Shown piece after piece: positions 56,366 through 64,000 of a DNA stretch of 64,000 nt. The stretch comes from Spirosoma sp. 48-14 (GTDB taxonomy: Bacteria; Bacteroidota; Bacteroidia; Cytophagales; Spirosomataceae). The stretch covers positions 11,362 through 75,361 of the forward strand of contig NZ_MKUD01000045.1 of assembly GCF_001898575.1 (NCBI RefSeq), read 5' to 3'. The notes below the pieces were generated by a model, which ran no database searches, was not told the DNA's origin, and saw nothing but the letters and a program-made list of their open reading frames with translations. A program made the position numbers and the translations under genes. Within the stretch, counting starts at the first letter, position 1, and every line of letters starts with the position of its first letter.

Positions 56366-57463
56366 TTAACCCAGTTTTACTTCTTTCCCTGACTTCGCTG
56401 CGGCATAGATCGCTTCAACAACCCGTATATCACGAAGCCCCTCTTCGCCCGGAACCAGCAGCGGCTTTTTTGCCAGGATGGCGGCCGCATCGTCGTCCAT
56501 TTGCATGGCCTGTTGCATAGGTACTTCGTAGGGGTGTTCTATGCGACCTCCATTGCTCCAGACACCTTTCTGGCCATTATAACCCGAATACGGTTCCATA
56601 TAGAGTGTTCCTTTCGATCCCGTCACATGCAGGTAATTCATATTCATGCCGTAACTGGTTTGTAGAGCAGCTCGTGCGCCACTCGGGAAAACGAGCTGGA
56701 CCATTGAGGTTTCGTCCAGACCATTCTTGTAGACGTTTGGCCGGGAAGTATACTGCTGGGCTGTTACCGCTATCGGTTCTTCGCCCGTAGCCAGTCGAGC
56801 GCCCTGCACTACGTATACACCCATGTCGTACATAACCCCACCGCCCATTTCTTTTTTCTGCTTCCAGTGATCAGTACGCGCGTCATAGTAAGCAGCTGAG
56901 CAACTAACCATCAGCACATTACCAATTTTTCCTCCACGCAGCGCCTTCGTCCACTCCTGCGTGTTGGGTTCATGATGCAATCGGTAACCAATGGCCAGCG
57001 AAACCTTACTTTTTGCACAGGCGTCGATCATGTTCTGACACTCTTTTGCCGTCACAGCCATTGGTTTTTCGCACCATACATGCTTACCCGCTTTGGCAGC
57101 CCGAACCACATACTCCTCATGCATCGACGGGGGCAACACGACATACACGACATCGATGTCAGGATTGTTGACAATCTGATCGAAGGTCTGGTACGAATAA
57201 ATGTTCTTATCTGGAATGTTGTACTGCTTCTTCCACTTCTCCGCCTTTTCGGGCGTACCTGTCACGATACCAGCCAGGTAGCAGTTCTTTGTTTTCTGGA
57301 GGGCCGGGGCCAGCAGGTCGGTGCTGTAGTACCCTAAGCCAACCAGAGCAACCCCCAACTTATCTTTGGCAGATCGGGTAGCCGTCCAAAGAGCATTAGG
57401 TGCGAGCGTGGTAGCCAGGCCGGTAACGCCAGCGGTATGAAGAAACGTTCTACGTGATGTCAT
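56366..57463 (-). CDS. Tat-exported Gfo/Idh/MocA-family oxidoreductase
   Basis: 365 residues. The start MTSRRTFLHTAGVTGLA is a twin-arginine signal, so the folded, cofactor-loaded enzyme is exported. The Rossmann domain begins VALVGLGYYSTDLLAPAL, and the EKP motif (CEKPMAVTAKECQNMIDACA) is intact. The glucose-fructose-oxidoreductase-like C-terminal domain follows. It acts on a sugar or cyclitol with tightly bound NAD(P). The substrate is unknown. It is divergent from the AguB-type gene, with a one-armed heptamer repeat in the gap. Confidence 0.92.
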   Translation of the reverse strand: MTSRRTFLHTAGVTGLATTLAPNALWTATRSAKDKLGVALVGLGYYSTDLLAPALQKTKNCYLAGIVTGTPEKAEKWKKQYNIPDKNIYSYQTFDQIVNNPDIDVVYVVLPPSMHEEYVVRAAKAGKHVWCEKPMAVTAKECQNMIDACAKSKVSLAIGYRLHHEPNTQEWTKALRGGKIGNVLMVSCSAAYYDARTDHWKQKKEMGGGVMYDMGVYVVQGARLATGEEPIAVTAQQYTSRPNVYKNGLDETSMVQLVFPSGARAALQTSYGMNMNYLHVTGSKGTLYMEPYSGYNGQKGVWSNGGRIEHPYEVPMQQAMQMDDDAAAILAKKPLLVPGEEGLRDIRVVEAIYAAAKSGKEVKLG

Positions 57464-57468
57464 AGTTA

Positions 57469-57496
57469 TTTCAGGTTTGCGATTTGAGGTTTCAGG
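57469..57496. repeat. single-armed 7-mer repeat (TTTCAGG type)
   Basis: Four 7-mers in tandem: TTTCAGG, TTTGCGA, TTTGAGG, TTTCAGG, directly upstream of the oxidoreductase start. A weak partner, CTGAAAC, lies near 57539. It is the same word style as the hairpin spacers without a full second arm. Confidence 0.6.
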
Positions 57497-57591
57497 TCGT
57501 CAGGTGTAGGCCATTCGTATGGCAGCTACCAGGAAAACTGAAACTTTAGTAGACAAACTCAAAAAGTTTTCTGTTCTAACTATGTACCTCC

Positions 57592-57599
57592 TAATTTTG
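57592..57599 (+). promoter_or_regulatory. possible leaderless promoter of the AguB-type gene
   Basis: TAATTTTG (TAnnTTTG) ends 4 bases before the ATG at 57604. A TTT lies 21 bases upstream in place of the -33 TTG. Confidence 0.35.
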
Positions 57600-57603
57600 T
57601 CGC

Positions 57604-58473
57604 ATGTCTAAAAAAGTCAATATCGGTTTGGTGCAGATGAGTTGCTCGGCGGATGTCGAAGCCAATATTCAGAAAGCCATCGACCACATTCGGGAAGCCG
57701 CTCAAAAAGGGGCCCAGATCGTTTGCTTACAGGAATTATTCACCTCGCTTTACTTCTGCGACGTCGAAGATCACCATAATTTCAGTCTGGCCGAAGCCAT
57801 TCCCGGCCCCACCACTGAGCGGCTGGGCAAAGTAGCTGGCGAATTGGGTGTGGTCATTATTGCTTCGCTGTTCGAAAAGCGGGCGCAGGGCCTATATCAC
57901 AACACAACGGCCGTACTGGATGCCGATGGGGCTTATCTGGGTAAATACCGAAAGATGCACATTCCTGATGATCCGGGCTACTACGAAAAATTCTACTTCA
58001 CGCCCGGCGATCTGGGGTATAAAGTATTCGATACTAAATTTGCCCGCATCGGCGTATTGATCTGCTGGGATCAGTGGTATCCTGAAGCAGCCCGTATTAC
58101 CTCGCTGATGGGCGCCGAAATTTTGTTCTATCCAACGGCTATTGGCTGGGATACGAACGAACCGGACCCCAAACAGAACGAAGAGCAATATAACGCCTGG
58201 CAAACGATCCAGCGTAGCCACGCTATTGCCAATGGGGTCCATGTCGTGTCGGTGAACCGCGTAGGTCGTGAAGCCGATCAGCAATTCTGGGGCGGGTCGT
58301 TCGTTGCCAATCCATTCGGTTCGTTATTGTATCTGGCCCCACACGATCAGGAGCTCGTTCATGTACAAACGGTCGACCTCGAATTGTCCGAAAAATACCG
58401 CACTACCTGGCCTTACTTCCGCGACCGACGCATCGACTCCTACCAACCCATCACAAAACGATACATTGATTAA
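57604..58473 (+). CDS. aguB: carbon-nitrogen hydrolase, N-carbamoylputrescine amidase type
   Basis: 289 residues, the usual length. The nitrilase-superfamily triad is Glu44 (CLQELFTSLYF), Lys117 (KYRKMHIPD) and Cys154 (VLICWDQWYPEAAR). The ICWDQWYPE signature is typical of AguB, which hydrolyses N-carbamoylputrescine to putrescine, CO2 and ammonia (EC 3.5.1.53). The usual partner, agmatine deiminase (aguA), is not adjacent; a ROK kinase gene follows instead. If aguA is absent from the genome, a beta-ureidopropionase-like role would be an alternative. Confidence 0.88.
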   Translation: MSKKVNIGLVQMSCSADVEANIQKAIDHIREAAQKGAQIVCLQELFTSLYFCDVEDHHNFSLAEAIPGPTTERLGKVAGELGVVIIASLFEKRAQGLYHNTTAVLDADGAYLGKYRKMHIPDDPGYYEKFYFTPGDLGYKVFDTKFARIGVLICWDQWYPEAARITSLMGAEILFYPTAIGWDTNEPDPKQNEEQYNAWQTIQRSHAIANGVHVVSVNRVGREADQQFWGGSFVANPFGSLLYLAPHDQELVHVQTVDLELSEKYRTTWPYFRDRRIDSYQPITKRYID

Positions 58474-58547
58474 TGTATGAAGTATGATATAGGATGTATG
58501 AAAGGCCACTACATCATATATCTTATATCATACTTCATACATCACAC
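58473..58547. repeat. heptamer-word hairpin spacer (ATGTATG type)
   Basis: Left words from 58473: ATGTATG, AAGTATG, ATATAGG, ATGTATG. Right words from 58513: ATCATAT, ATCTTAT, ATCATAC, TTCATAC, ATCACAC. Arms 58473-58491 and 58524-58542 pair perfectly over 19 bp. It starts on the last base of the aguB-type stop codon and ends 7 bases before the ROK ATG. Confidence 0.88.
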
Positions 58548-58554
58548 CTTCACT

Positions 58555-59493
58555 ATGAGACTTGGTATTGAAATAGGCGGAACAAAATTGCAGTTGTTTA
58601 CAAGCGATGAGCCTGGCCAGATAACGCAACGCTTCCGATTAGCCATCGATCCTGCTAAAGGGGCCGAAGGGATTCTGGCACAAATTGCCTCAACGATCAA
58701 CCAGATCACTACACCGATACAATCGATTGGGGTTGGCTTCGGTGGCCCGGTCGACTGGCAAACGGGTCGAATTGCGACTTCGCATCAGATTGGCGGCTGG
58801 TCGGGCTTCAACCTGGGCGAATGGCTCCAGCAGCAGGTTCCCGGCGCTCAGGTACGGGTCGAGAACGATGCCAATGTAGCCGCCCTGGGCGAAGCGCTTC
58901 GTGGCGTAGCTACCGGATTTCGGAACGTCTTTTATGTGACCCTGGGCAGTGGTGTCGGTGGAGGCATGGTCGTTGATCGACAATTGTATCATGGAGCTCT
59001 GCCCGGCGAAGCTGAAATCGGTCATTTATGGCTTGTACCGCCCAGTGAGTCGAGCGACGGACAAACCATTGAACAAACCGTTTCGGGTTGGGCAGTCGAT
59101 CAACAGATTCGGTCGTTACTCCCGCAGCTACCCGATGATTCCTATTTAAAGCAGGCCGTACAACAGGCACATGCGGGTGGAACGACTGGCAAAGAAGCCC
59201 GGTTTTTACATCCTGCCTACGAGGCCAGTGACCCGGTAGCCAAAATGCTGATCGAACAGATTGGCTCGGTACTGGCGCTTGGCCTATCGCATGTTACCCA
59301 TTTGTTTCATCCCGATGCCATCGTACTAGGCGGAGGCCTTTCACTCATTGGTGAACCGTTGCGGGCGGCTGTTCGGCAGGCTTTACCCCGCTTTGTGATG
59401 AAAGCCTTCCATCCTGCCCCCATCGTTTTACTCGCTAAACTCGGTGAAGATGCCGTACCCATTGGTGCTTTAGAATTAATGGGTGAAGAGTAA
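58555..59493 (+). CDS. ROK-family sugar kinase
   Basis: 312 residues from the ATG at 58555; an in-frame ATG at 58477 lies inside the hairpin and is rejected. It has the N-terminal ATP-phosphate motif LGIEIGGTKLQLF, the central GFGGPVDWQTGR and VRVENDANVAALGEA (catalytic Asp in ENDAN), YVTLGSGVGGG, and the AIVLGGGLSLIGEPL C-terminal motif. The full Cys-rich zinc motif of many ROK proteins is absent. It phosphorylates a hexose or aminosugar. The SIS isomerase gene lies about 100 bases downstream and may act on its product. Confidence 0.9.
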   Translation: MRLGIEIGGTKLQLFTSDEPGQITQRFRLAIDPAKGAEGILAQIASTINQITTPIQSIGVGFGGPVDWQTGRIATSHQIGGWSGFNLGEWLQQQVPGAQVRVENDANVAALGEALRGVATGFRNVFYVTLGSGVGGGMVVDRQLYHGALPGEAEIGHLWLVPPSESSDGQTIEQTVSGWAVDQQIRSLLPQLPDDSYLKQAVQQAHAGGTTGKEARFLHPAYEASDPVAKMLIEQIGSVLALGLSHVTHLFHPDAIVLGGGLSLIGEPLRAAVRQALPRFVMKAFHPAPIVLLAKLGEDAVPIGALELMGEE

Positions 59494-59587
59494 TGGATAA
59501 TGTAGAATGAATAATTTTTTGGTCCTTCTTCATTATCCTTTATCCATTACTCATTATCCATTACCCATTGTTCATTATTAATTACCC
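59491..59587. repeat. heptamer-word hairpin spacer (ATTATCC type)
   Basis: The right side is eight consecutive 7-mers, 59532-59587: ATTATCC, TTTATCC, ATTACTC, ATTATCC, ATTACCC, ATTGTTC, ATTATTA, ATTACCC. The left side reads TAATGGA, TAATGTA, GAATGAA from 59491, where its first bases are the ROK stop codon. TAATGGATAATG pairs perfectly with the right side. Confidence 0.88.
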
Positions 59588-59594
59588 CTTTTCC

Positions 59595-60152
59595 ATGAAC
59601 CAGACGTATTTTAAAAATTACCTTGATCGGCAAAAAGCCGCTTACGATGCTATCCCCATCGACCGAGTCGAACACTTTATTAATCTGATCAAAACATGCT
59701 GGGAAGATGACCGGCAGTTATTTGCATTCGGCAATGGTGGAAGCGCATCCAACGTGTCGCATTTTATCACGGATCTCGGCAAAAGTGCTTCCGACCGGAT
59801 GGGGAAGCGATTCCGGTGCATGTCGCTCAACGAGAGCATTTCCTGGATAACCGCCCTCGGCAACGATTATGCGTATGAGGATGTATACATGCGCCAGTTA
59901 GAGAATTACGCCCGTCCAGGCGATTTGGTTCTGACCTTAAGCGTTAGCGGTAATTCACCCAACGTAGTCAAAGCGGTAGAATGGGCCAATGCACATGGGC
60001 TGACTACGATGGCCCTGGTGGGCGGTAAAGGTGGCAAACTGGCTGAACTGGCCCACGAATCGATCACCGTTCAGGATAGTCACTATGGCCGGGTCGAAGA
60101 TGCCCAAATGACGATCTGCCATATGCTTTGCTATGGATTCATCGATAGCTAA
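59595..60152 (+). CDS. SIS-domain sugar isomerase, GmhA-like
   Basis: 185 residues from the ATG at 59595; an ATG at 59568 lies inside the repeat. It is a single SIS domain of the GmhA type: FAFGNGGSASNVSHFITDLGKSA (phosphosugar binding), ALGNDYAYEDVYMRQLENYA, LSVSGNSPNVVKAVEWA and EDAQMTICHMLCYGF, with the C-terminal His of the active site. GmhA converts sedoheptulose-7-P to D-glycero-manno-heptose-7-P. Together with the upstream ROK kinase it may form a heptose or other phosphosugar unit. Transketolase and Rpe, which feed sedoheptulose-7-P, are also encoded in this window. Confidence 0.85.
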   Translation: MNQTYFKNYLDRQKAAYDAIPIDRVEHFINLIKTCWEDDRQLFAFGNGGSASNVSHFITDLGKSASDRMGKRFRCMSLNESISWITALGNDYAYEDVYMRQLENYARPGDLVLTLSVSGNSPNVVKAVEWANAHGLTTMALVGGKGGKLAELAHESITVQDSHYGRVEDAQMTICHMLCYGFIDS

Positions 60153-60161
60153 GCAGCCCGT

Positions 60162-61292
60162 TTAAAACGCTTCGGAAATATTTACGTAAAAGCCGTGGGT
60201 GTGATTGCCCACGGCGGCATCGAACCGAACGTTGACGTGTTCTTTCCGGCTGATCATAAAACGCAAACCAGCTCCTCCTGTCGGTTTCAGGTCACTGATG
60301 GCAAATTCGTTTGGTTTATGCGCCACATCGCCAACGGATGCAAACACAACCCCACCGAACCGTCCAATGAGACGCTGGCGTAACTCGGCCTGAAAAATGA
60401 GGGCATTATTGTCCCGGTAACGACCATTGTAATAGCCCCGCAGCAACGACGATCCGCCAAGGGTAGCGGCCTGTTTGAAGGGCACTTCGCCTACGTTCAG
60501 ATTCAAATAAAACTGCCCCGCCAGCACCGTTTTGGGCGACAGTGAATGATAGTGTCGGATGTCGAACAGGTAGTTGGTGAAATCAAACTCGGTACCCATC
60601 CATTTTTCATAGTCCATAAACGACACATCGGCGTACCAACCCCGAATGGGCGAGTAAATATTGTCGCGGGTATCCACAATACTCGCCACGCCTACCCCAT
60701 TTACCACACTACCCAACCCGCCTATGAGCGTTTGAGCGGGTACTTGCCGATCTGACGACCGACTGACATCGAACGTTTTAAAATACTGCTGCTGAACACC
60801 CACAAACCAGCCGGGTTTTACTTTCCGCAGGAATCGGTTATAGGCCCGTAAACTTTTGTAGGAAATCAATTCTTCCTGATTGTCGGTCGTTCCCGGTCCT
60901 ATGCCGTAATACAACTCGGGGAAGTCAGCATACAGAAAAAAGCCCCTGATCAGGTATTTTTCATGACGGGTAAAAATCGTATACGTCGGCTCAACAACGG
61001 TCTGCGCGTTCTGCGTGTGAATAACCGCAAAATCCAGATTCGAGGTACGAGCTGTGCTATCAGTCCGAAAGAGGAAAACGCCCAATGCTCCGTACGCGAC
61101 GTGCGTTTCGGGCGTATAGAATACAACAGGGAGTGGAATAAAATGAAATCGATGGGTTTCTTTGGCTGTATCAGCCACCGTTATGGATTGGCGGGTTTGG
61201 CTCTGACCATGAAGAAGCACCCCAGAATGGCCAGGACGAGCCAGCACAAAAAACAGCAGGCACATCCAGTAAAAATAGCTACGCATCGACAC
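60162..61292 (-). CDS. Omp85/surface-antigen-type outer-membrane barrel
   Basis: 376 residues. The N-terminal signal (about 4-24) is followed by a short linker and a bacterial surface antigen (D15-like) barrel domain with no POTRA domains. Landmarks are GVASIVDTRDNIYSPIRGWYADV, LAGQFYLNLNVGEVPFKQAATLGGSSLLRGYYNGRYRDNN, GRFGGVVFASVGDVA and a C-terminus ending in an aromatic (FYVNISEAF). The RGYYNGRYRDNN part is the conserved L6-type loop. Short Omp85 proteins of this kind occur in Bacteroidota as outer-membrane pores or patatin-like partners; a specific role is unknown. Confidence 0.85.
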   Translation of the reverse strand: MSMRSYFYWMCLLFFVLARPGHSGVLLHGQSQTRQSITVADTAKETHRFHFIPLPVVFYTPETHVAYGALGVFLFRTDSTARTSNLDFAVIHTQNAQTVVEPTYTIFTRHEKYLIRGFFLYADFPELYYGIGPGTTDNQEELISYKSLRAYNRFLRKVKPGWFVGVQQQYFKTFDVSRSSDRQVPAQTLIGGLGSVVNGVGVASIVDTRDNIYSPIRGWYADVSFMDYEKWMGTEFDFTNYLFDIRHYHSLSPKTVLAGQFYLNLNVGEVPFKQAATLGGSSLLRGYYNGRYRDNNALIFQAELRQRLIGRFGGVVFASVGDVAHKPNEFAISDLKPTGGAGLRFMISRKEHVNVRFDAAVGNHTHGFYVNISEAF

Positions 61293-61488
61293 GCAAAACG
61301 CTCAGGGTTATTGACTGTACTTCTAAACGATTCGTCTGCAACGACTCTGCTGTTGGCATCGAACAAGGCTTTAGACTACATGAAATTTACAAATAAATAA
61401 TGGTAGCGATACCCGATTAATCAGATTTTAACTTATACCCCTCAATACTTGTTTACGCTATCATCATCCGTAATCATCTTCTTATTCG

Positions 61489-61496
61489 TACCTTTG
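61489..61496 (+). promoter_or_regulatory. -7 element upstream of the PAP2_C gene
   Basis: TACCTTTG fits TAnnTTTG, 19 bases before the ATG at 61516, so the leader would be about 12-15 bases. No TTG lies at the usual -33 distance. Confidence 0.45.
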
Positions 61497-61515
61497 CGGC
61501 CATTTTATAGTACCT

Positions 61516-62196
61516 ATGTCCATTTTCACACCGAATCCAGTTGACGATATCGCTTGGTCAATCGCCTGGAAATCATCCGCTTTTCGCCGAAAGTTTGTGA
61601 TTGGCGTCGTTAGCTTACTCGCCTTATTAGCTACGTTTCCCTACTTCTTTGCAACGATCGAACAACATAGTGGTCCTGTTCTGAACGACTGGTTACTGAG
61701 TCGTATTCCTCCGGTCGATGTATCGCTTATTATTTTTCTGGTAATATGGGCAACTGCCTTGTTATTGCTGATCCGTGTCCGACGCAGCCCGGCTCTGTTC
61801 ATGATGTTCGTGTACAGTTACGTCATCGTCAGTTTATCCCGCATGATCAGCATCAATGTGATGCCACTCAATCCGCCGATTGGCCTGATTCCCATGGTCG
61901 ATCCGATCACCAATGCGTTTTACGGGAAAGTCTATATTACCAAAGACCTTTTTTATTCCGGCCATACGTCGACCATCTTTCTGATGTTTCTGTGTTTCCG
62001 TCGGCGAGGGGATCGGGTTATTGCCCTGGTTGGTTCGTTGATTGTTGGGGCCTTATTGCTGGTACAACACGTTCATTACACCATCGATGTCTTGTGCGCG
62101 TTTGCCTTTACATATCCGCTGTATCGACTGGGAACATGGCTGGCCTTAAGCGGCTGGAATGATGCAGGTAAATCAGTGGCGAACACCGGGAACTGA
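61516..62196 (+). CDS. sphingomyelin-synthase-like (PAP2_C) lipid enzyme
   Basis: 226 residues with about six transmembrane helices. The sphingomyelin-synthase-type triad is visible: His150 in DLFYSGHTS, and His187 and Asp191 in HVHYTIDVL. In eukaryotes this family moves a phosphocholine or phosphoethanolamine head group onto ceramide. Many Bacteroidota make sphingolipids with phosphoethanolamine or phosphoglycerol heads, so head-group transfer to a sphingolipid is a fair inference. It could instead be a phosphatase. The C-terminus overlaps the end of the convergent adenosine-deaminase-like gene by 24 bases. Confidence 0.85.
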   Translation: MSIFTPNPVDDIAWSIAWKSSAFRRKFVIGVVSLLALLATFPYFFATIEQHSGPVLNDWLLSRIPPVDVSLIIFLVIWATALLLLIRVRRSPALFMMFVYSYVIVSLSRMISINVMPLNPPIGLIPMVDPITNAFYGKVYITKDLFYSGHTSTIFLMFLCFRRRGDRVIALVGSLIVGALLLVQHVHYTIDVLCAFAFTYPLYRLGTWLALSGWNDAGKSVANTGN

Positions 62197-63603
62197 CCGT
62201 TCAAATTTTACAAATCGCTGCTTCAGATCATTCAGCAGCGATTTTTTTACGGCCTCTTCTTCAATAAAACTGTAGTTGATGCTATTTAATACGTATTGTT
62301 TTATATCCTGATACGAGATTTGTTTGTAGCGTTTTGCCAATAGTACATATTGATCCGTCAGATTCGTTCGCAGGACACCCGCATCATCCGACGAAATAAC
62401 AATTGGTACATTAAACGTTTGGTACAGAGTGATCGGATGTTTATCATCTTTCACTTTCAGGATAAATTCATTGCTGAATAGATTGATTTCGACGGCTATT
62501 TTTTTCCGGCTCATGTCCCTTAATAGCTCATAGCAATCGGTTTCATAGGGTATATCGACGCCATGTCCGATTCGATTGGCTCCAGCTAAGTAAACGGCCG
62601 ACCGAATATGCCAGGTCAGGTCTTCGGGTTTAACCATACCCAGAGCTAGTTCGCCCGCATGTAAGGTGTATTTAACGGCAGGATATTTTGCGTGGCAGTA
62701 CCTGAACATCAGCATGTGGAGCCAGTAATCGCTCATGGCCACTTCGTTATCTTCGGGAGCAGCAATATTGACGCCCACCACCAACGGACTACTGACGGCG
62801 GCATCAAAGGCCACGATCATATTTTTGAACAATTCGACCGGCTCTACCGTGCGGACTACATAGCTTTGGTAGCGCATCGTAAATTGCTCATCGTCGATCT
62901 TCAGGCTGGTATGCAGGCGGTTAAGCGTCTCATCGATAAACGTAGTGGCGCATTCCCGCACATTTTTTGCCTGGATGGCTGCATACAGCGAATCCAGTAA
63001 TTGTAGGCAGGCAACTGTATCTTTTTTCGTCTGTCCAACTCTCAGTTTTTTTGTAAAATCGGCTAATTCAGTTAATTCTTTTGGGCAAGGCGCATTGACA
63101 AACAACGTCTCGATATAGCTGACATTTTCTTTTTTAGCCCGGTTTTTAATTTCCAGCAATCCTTTGTCCAGCTCCGCCCGGCTGGCAACGCCAAAACCAG
63201 CGAACGTCTCAAAAAATAATTTATCGGATGGATAGTCGACGTGGTTGTAATCTTTAACCGACCACTTTTGGAAAAGCTTCTGTTTATATTCCGAAAATGC
63301 CCCCTCCTGTTTCAATGTTGCGAAGTCGACCCAATCATCGCCCTGTGGTTTTTTCTCCGAGACTTTCAGTGTTTTTCGATTGATGAAATAATTGTTATCA
63401 ACCACATAATCGATGTAGGTTTCGGTATAAATAGAACCACTATAATGGTGATGTAAATCACCGCCTTTAGGCATCTGGGCAAAAAAAGCCGTCAGCAGCG
63501 CATCGTTACTCCGAATTTTCTCAAAATAATCGCTTACCGACTGACCAAAAGAGGATAGTGATAGAAAAAAGCCAACTAAACAAAAGCGTATTCGTGCGAT
63601 CAT
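62173..63603 (-). CDS. exported adenosine-deaminase-like metallohydrolase
   Basis: 476 residues. The signal peptide (RFCLVGFFLSLSSFGQ) makes it periplasmic or secreted. The metal-binding start is MPKGGDLHHHYSGSIY (His51-53). Later come YTLHAGELALG with the catalytic-type His and Glu, RIGHGVDIPY, and SSDDAGVLRTNL with the metal Asp. The order fits the ADA/ADGF superfamily, which removes ammonia from adenosine. Exported ADA would supply inosine from external adenosine. Its 3' end overlaps the PAP2_C gene by 24 bases, an unusual convergent overlap. Confidence 0.88.
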   Translation of the reverse strand: MIARIRFCLVGFFLSLSSFGQSVSDYFEKIRSNDALLTAFFAQMPKGGDLHHHYSGSIYTETYIDYVVDNNYFINRKTLKVSEKKPQGDDWVDFATLKQEGAFSEYKQKLFQKWSVKDYNHVDYPSDKLFFETFAGFGVASRAELDKGLLEIKNRAKKENVSYIETLFVNAPCPKELTELADFTKKLRVGQTKKDTVACLQLLDSLYAAIQAKNVRECATTFIDETLNRLHTSLKIDDEQFTMRYQSYVVRTVEPVELFKNMIVAFDAAVSSPLVVGVNIAAPEDNEVAMSDYWLHMLMFRYCHAKYPAVKYTLHAGELALGMVKPEDLTWHIRSAVYLAGANRIGHGVDIPYETDCYELLRDMSRKKIAVEINLFSNEFILKVKDDKHPITLYQTFNVPIVISSDDAGVLRTNLTDQYVLLAKRYKQISYQDIKQYVLNSINYSFIEEEAVKKSLLNDLKQRFVKFERSVPGVRH

Positions 63604-63635
63604 CGATCGATGGTTTCTGTACTAAATAGTTTTCT

Positions 63636-63677
63636 GTAACGCGGGTTTCCACTGCAACAGCGGACCGCCCGCATTAC
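63636..63677. repeat. GC-rich hairpin (GCGGG type), second copy
   Basis: GTAACGCGGGTTTCCACTG with a CAA loop and a largely complementary right side ending CCCGCATTAC. It shares GTAACGCGGGTTTCCA words with the hairpin at 24494-24545. It ends on the base before the stop codon of the small membrane protein gene. Confidence 0.65.
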
Positions 63678-63794
63678 TTAAGGAAATAATACGGTCAGTG
63701 TTCCGACCAGTAACGCCAAACCGAAAATAATGAGTAGCCCGATTAGTACAGTTTTTAACAGGCTGCCGGGCCGCTCTGGAGTTGATTTTGCCAT
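63678..63794 (-). CDS. small single-helix membrane protein, 38 aa
   Basis: MAKSTPERPGSLLKTVLIGL starts it, followed by the hydrophobic helix LIIFGLALLVGTLTVLF and a final Pro (ATG complement at 63792-63794, TAA at 63678-63680). The N-terminal 14 residues are basic and Pro-rich. It lies 40 bases after the carboxyltransferase gene on the same strand. It could be a small carboxylase- or membrane-associated subunit, as sometimes found in sodium-pumping decarboxylase operons; that is speculation. Confidence 0.6.
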   Translation of the reverse strand: MAKSTPERPGSLLKTVLIGLLIIFGLALLVGTLTVLFP

Positions 63795-63834
63795 ACAATT
63801 AACTATTACTAAAGCATGTCCGTCCATACACCGT

Positions 63835-64000
63835 TTACAACGGAATATTTCCGTGTTTTTTCTTGGGCATACTCGCCACTTTATTTTCCAGCATCTGGAA
63901 GGCCCGGATTAGTTTCTGACGGGTCTGGTCGGGCATAATGACCTCGTCGATATAGCCCCGGTGAGCCGCCCGGTACGGATTCGCAAATTTCTCGGTATAA
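63835..64000 (-). CDS. 3' end of a biotin-dependent carboxyltransferase beta gene
   Basis: Only the last 54 residues are in the window: YTEKFANPYRAAHRGYIDEV, then a MPDQTRQKLIRAF helix, LENKVASMPKKKHGNIPL and the stop at 63835-63837. This C-terminus is characteristic of propionyl-CoA carboxylase beta and methylmalonyl-CoA decarboxylase alpha (PccB/MmdA) proteins, where ...KKHGNIPL is nearly invariant. The gene continues past the right edge. Confidence 0.88.
   Translation of the reverse strand, partial: YTEKFANPYRAAHRGYIDEVIMPDQTRQKLIRAFQMLENKVASMPKKKHGNIPL

Overview
The window is bacterial chromosome of about 50% G+C. It is most likely from a Cytophagales member of the Bacteroidota, close to Spirosoma; that placement is inferred from gene content and promoter style, not from a marker gene. 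Supporting signs are TAnnTTTG (-7 type) promoter motifs, a DUF5916 outer-membrane protein, PD40-OmpA and LytTR proteins, a malate:quinone oxidoreductase, a sphingomyelin-synthase-like enzyme and a propionyl-CoA-carboxylase-type C-terminus. No rRNA, tRNA, CRISPR array, phage or insertion sequence was seen. Both edge genes are cut by the window.

Layout. 0-8.5 kb holds housekeeping and envelope genes: mqo, a LytTR regulator, gamma-glutamyltransferase, a DUF819 permease and an NTR/MORN-type exported protein. 8.5-13.3 kb is a minus-strand MarR-controlled tripartite drug efflux operon (marR, tolC-like, emrA-like, emrB-like) with a clear promoter and a double palindromic operator. 13.5-24.5 kb is accessory in character. 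It has an exported methyltransferase-like protein and a translationally overlapping pair of P-loop ATPases, one frameshifted and one with a TPR tail; the pair is bracketed by two near-identical 33-34 bp terminator repeats. fumC, a RES/Xre toxin-antitoxin pair, small membrane and lipoproteins, gntP and an orphan McrC-type nuclease follow. 24.5-36.7 kb is mostly metabolic: HpcH aldolase, HDAC-like deacetylase, SDR, DUF5916, dapA, ligA, rpe, and a GH13 lipoprotein whose nucleophile Asp reads as Asn.

36.8-54.9 kb is a plus-strand run that looks like a surface-glycan locus. It contains a PD40-OmpA protein, a GT39-like membrane transferase, a transketolase split into two genes with an epimerase::GT2 fusion gene between the halves, a second polytopic membrane protein, an acyltransferase-3, a GT2, a UDP-galactopyranose-mutase/PPOX-like flavoprotein, a large membrane-anchored protein, an AlgX/AlgJ-like SGNH protein and a methyltransferase. 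The pieces suggest synthesis of a polyprenyl-linked sugar, its transfer outside the membrane, and acylation. 55-64 kb holds a tandem-USP protein, a Tat-exported Gfo/Idh oxidoreductase, an AguB-type amidohydrolase, a ROK kinase with a GmhA-like SIS isomerase, an Omp85-type barrel, a PAP2_C lipid enzyme, an exported adenosine-deaminase-like enzyme and the end of a biotin-dependent carboxyltransferase gene.

The most unusual feature is not a gene. At least ten short spacers carry tandem 7-mer words (sometimes 8-mers or 10-11-mers) that are degenerate and differ from locus to locus. They are usually laid out as two complementary arms forming a long hairpin, mostly between codirectional genes and touching the flanking start or stop codons. 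One similar 7-mer tract lies in frame inside ligA.
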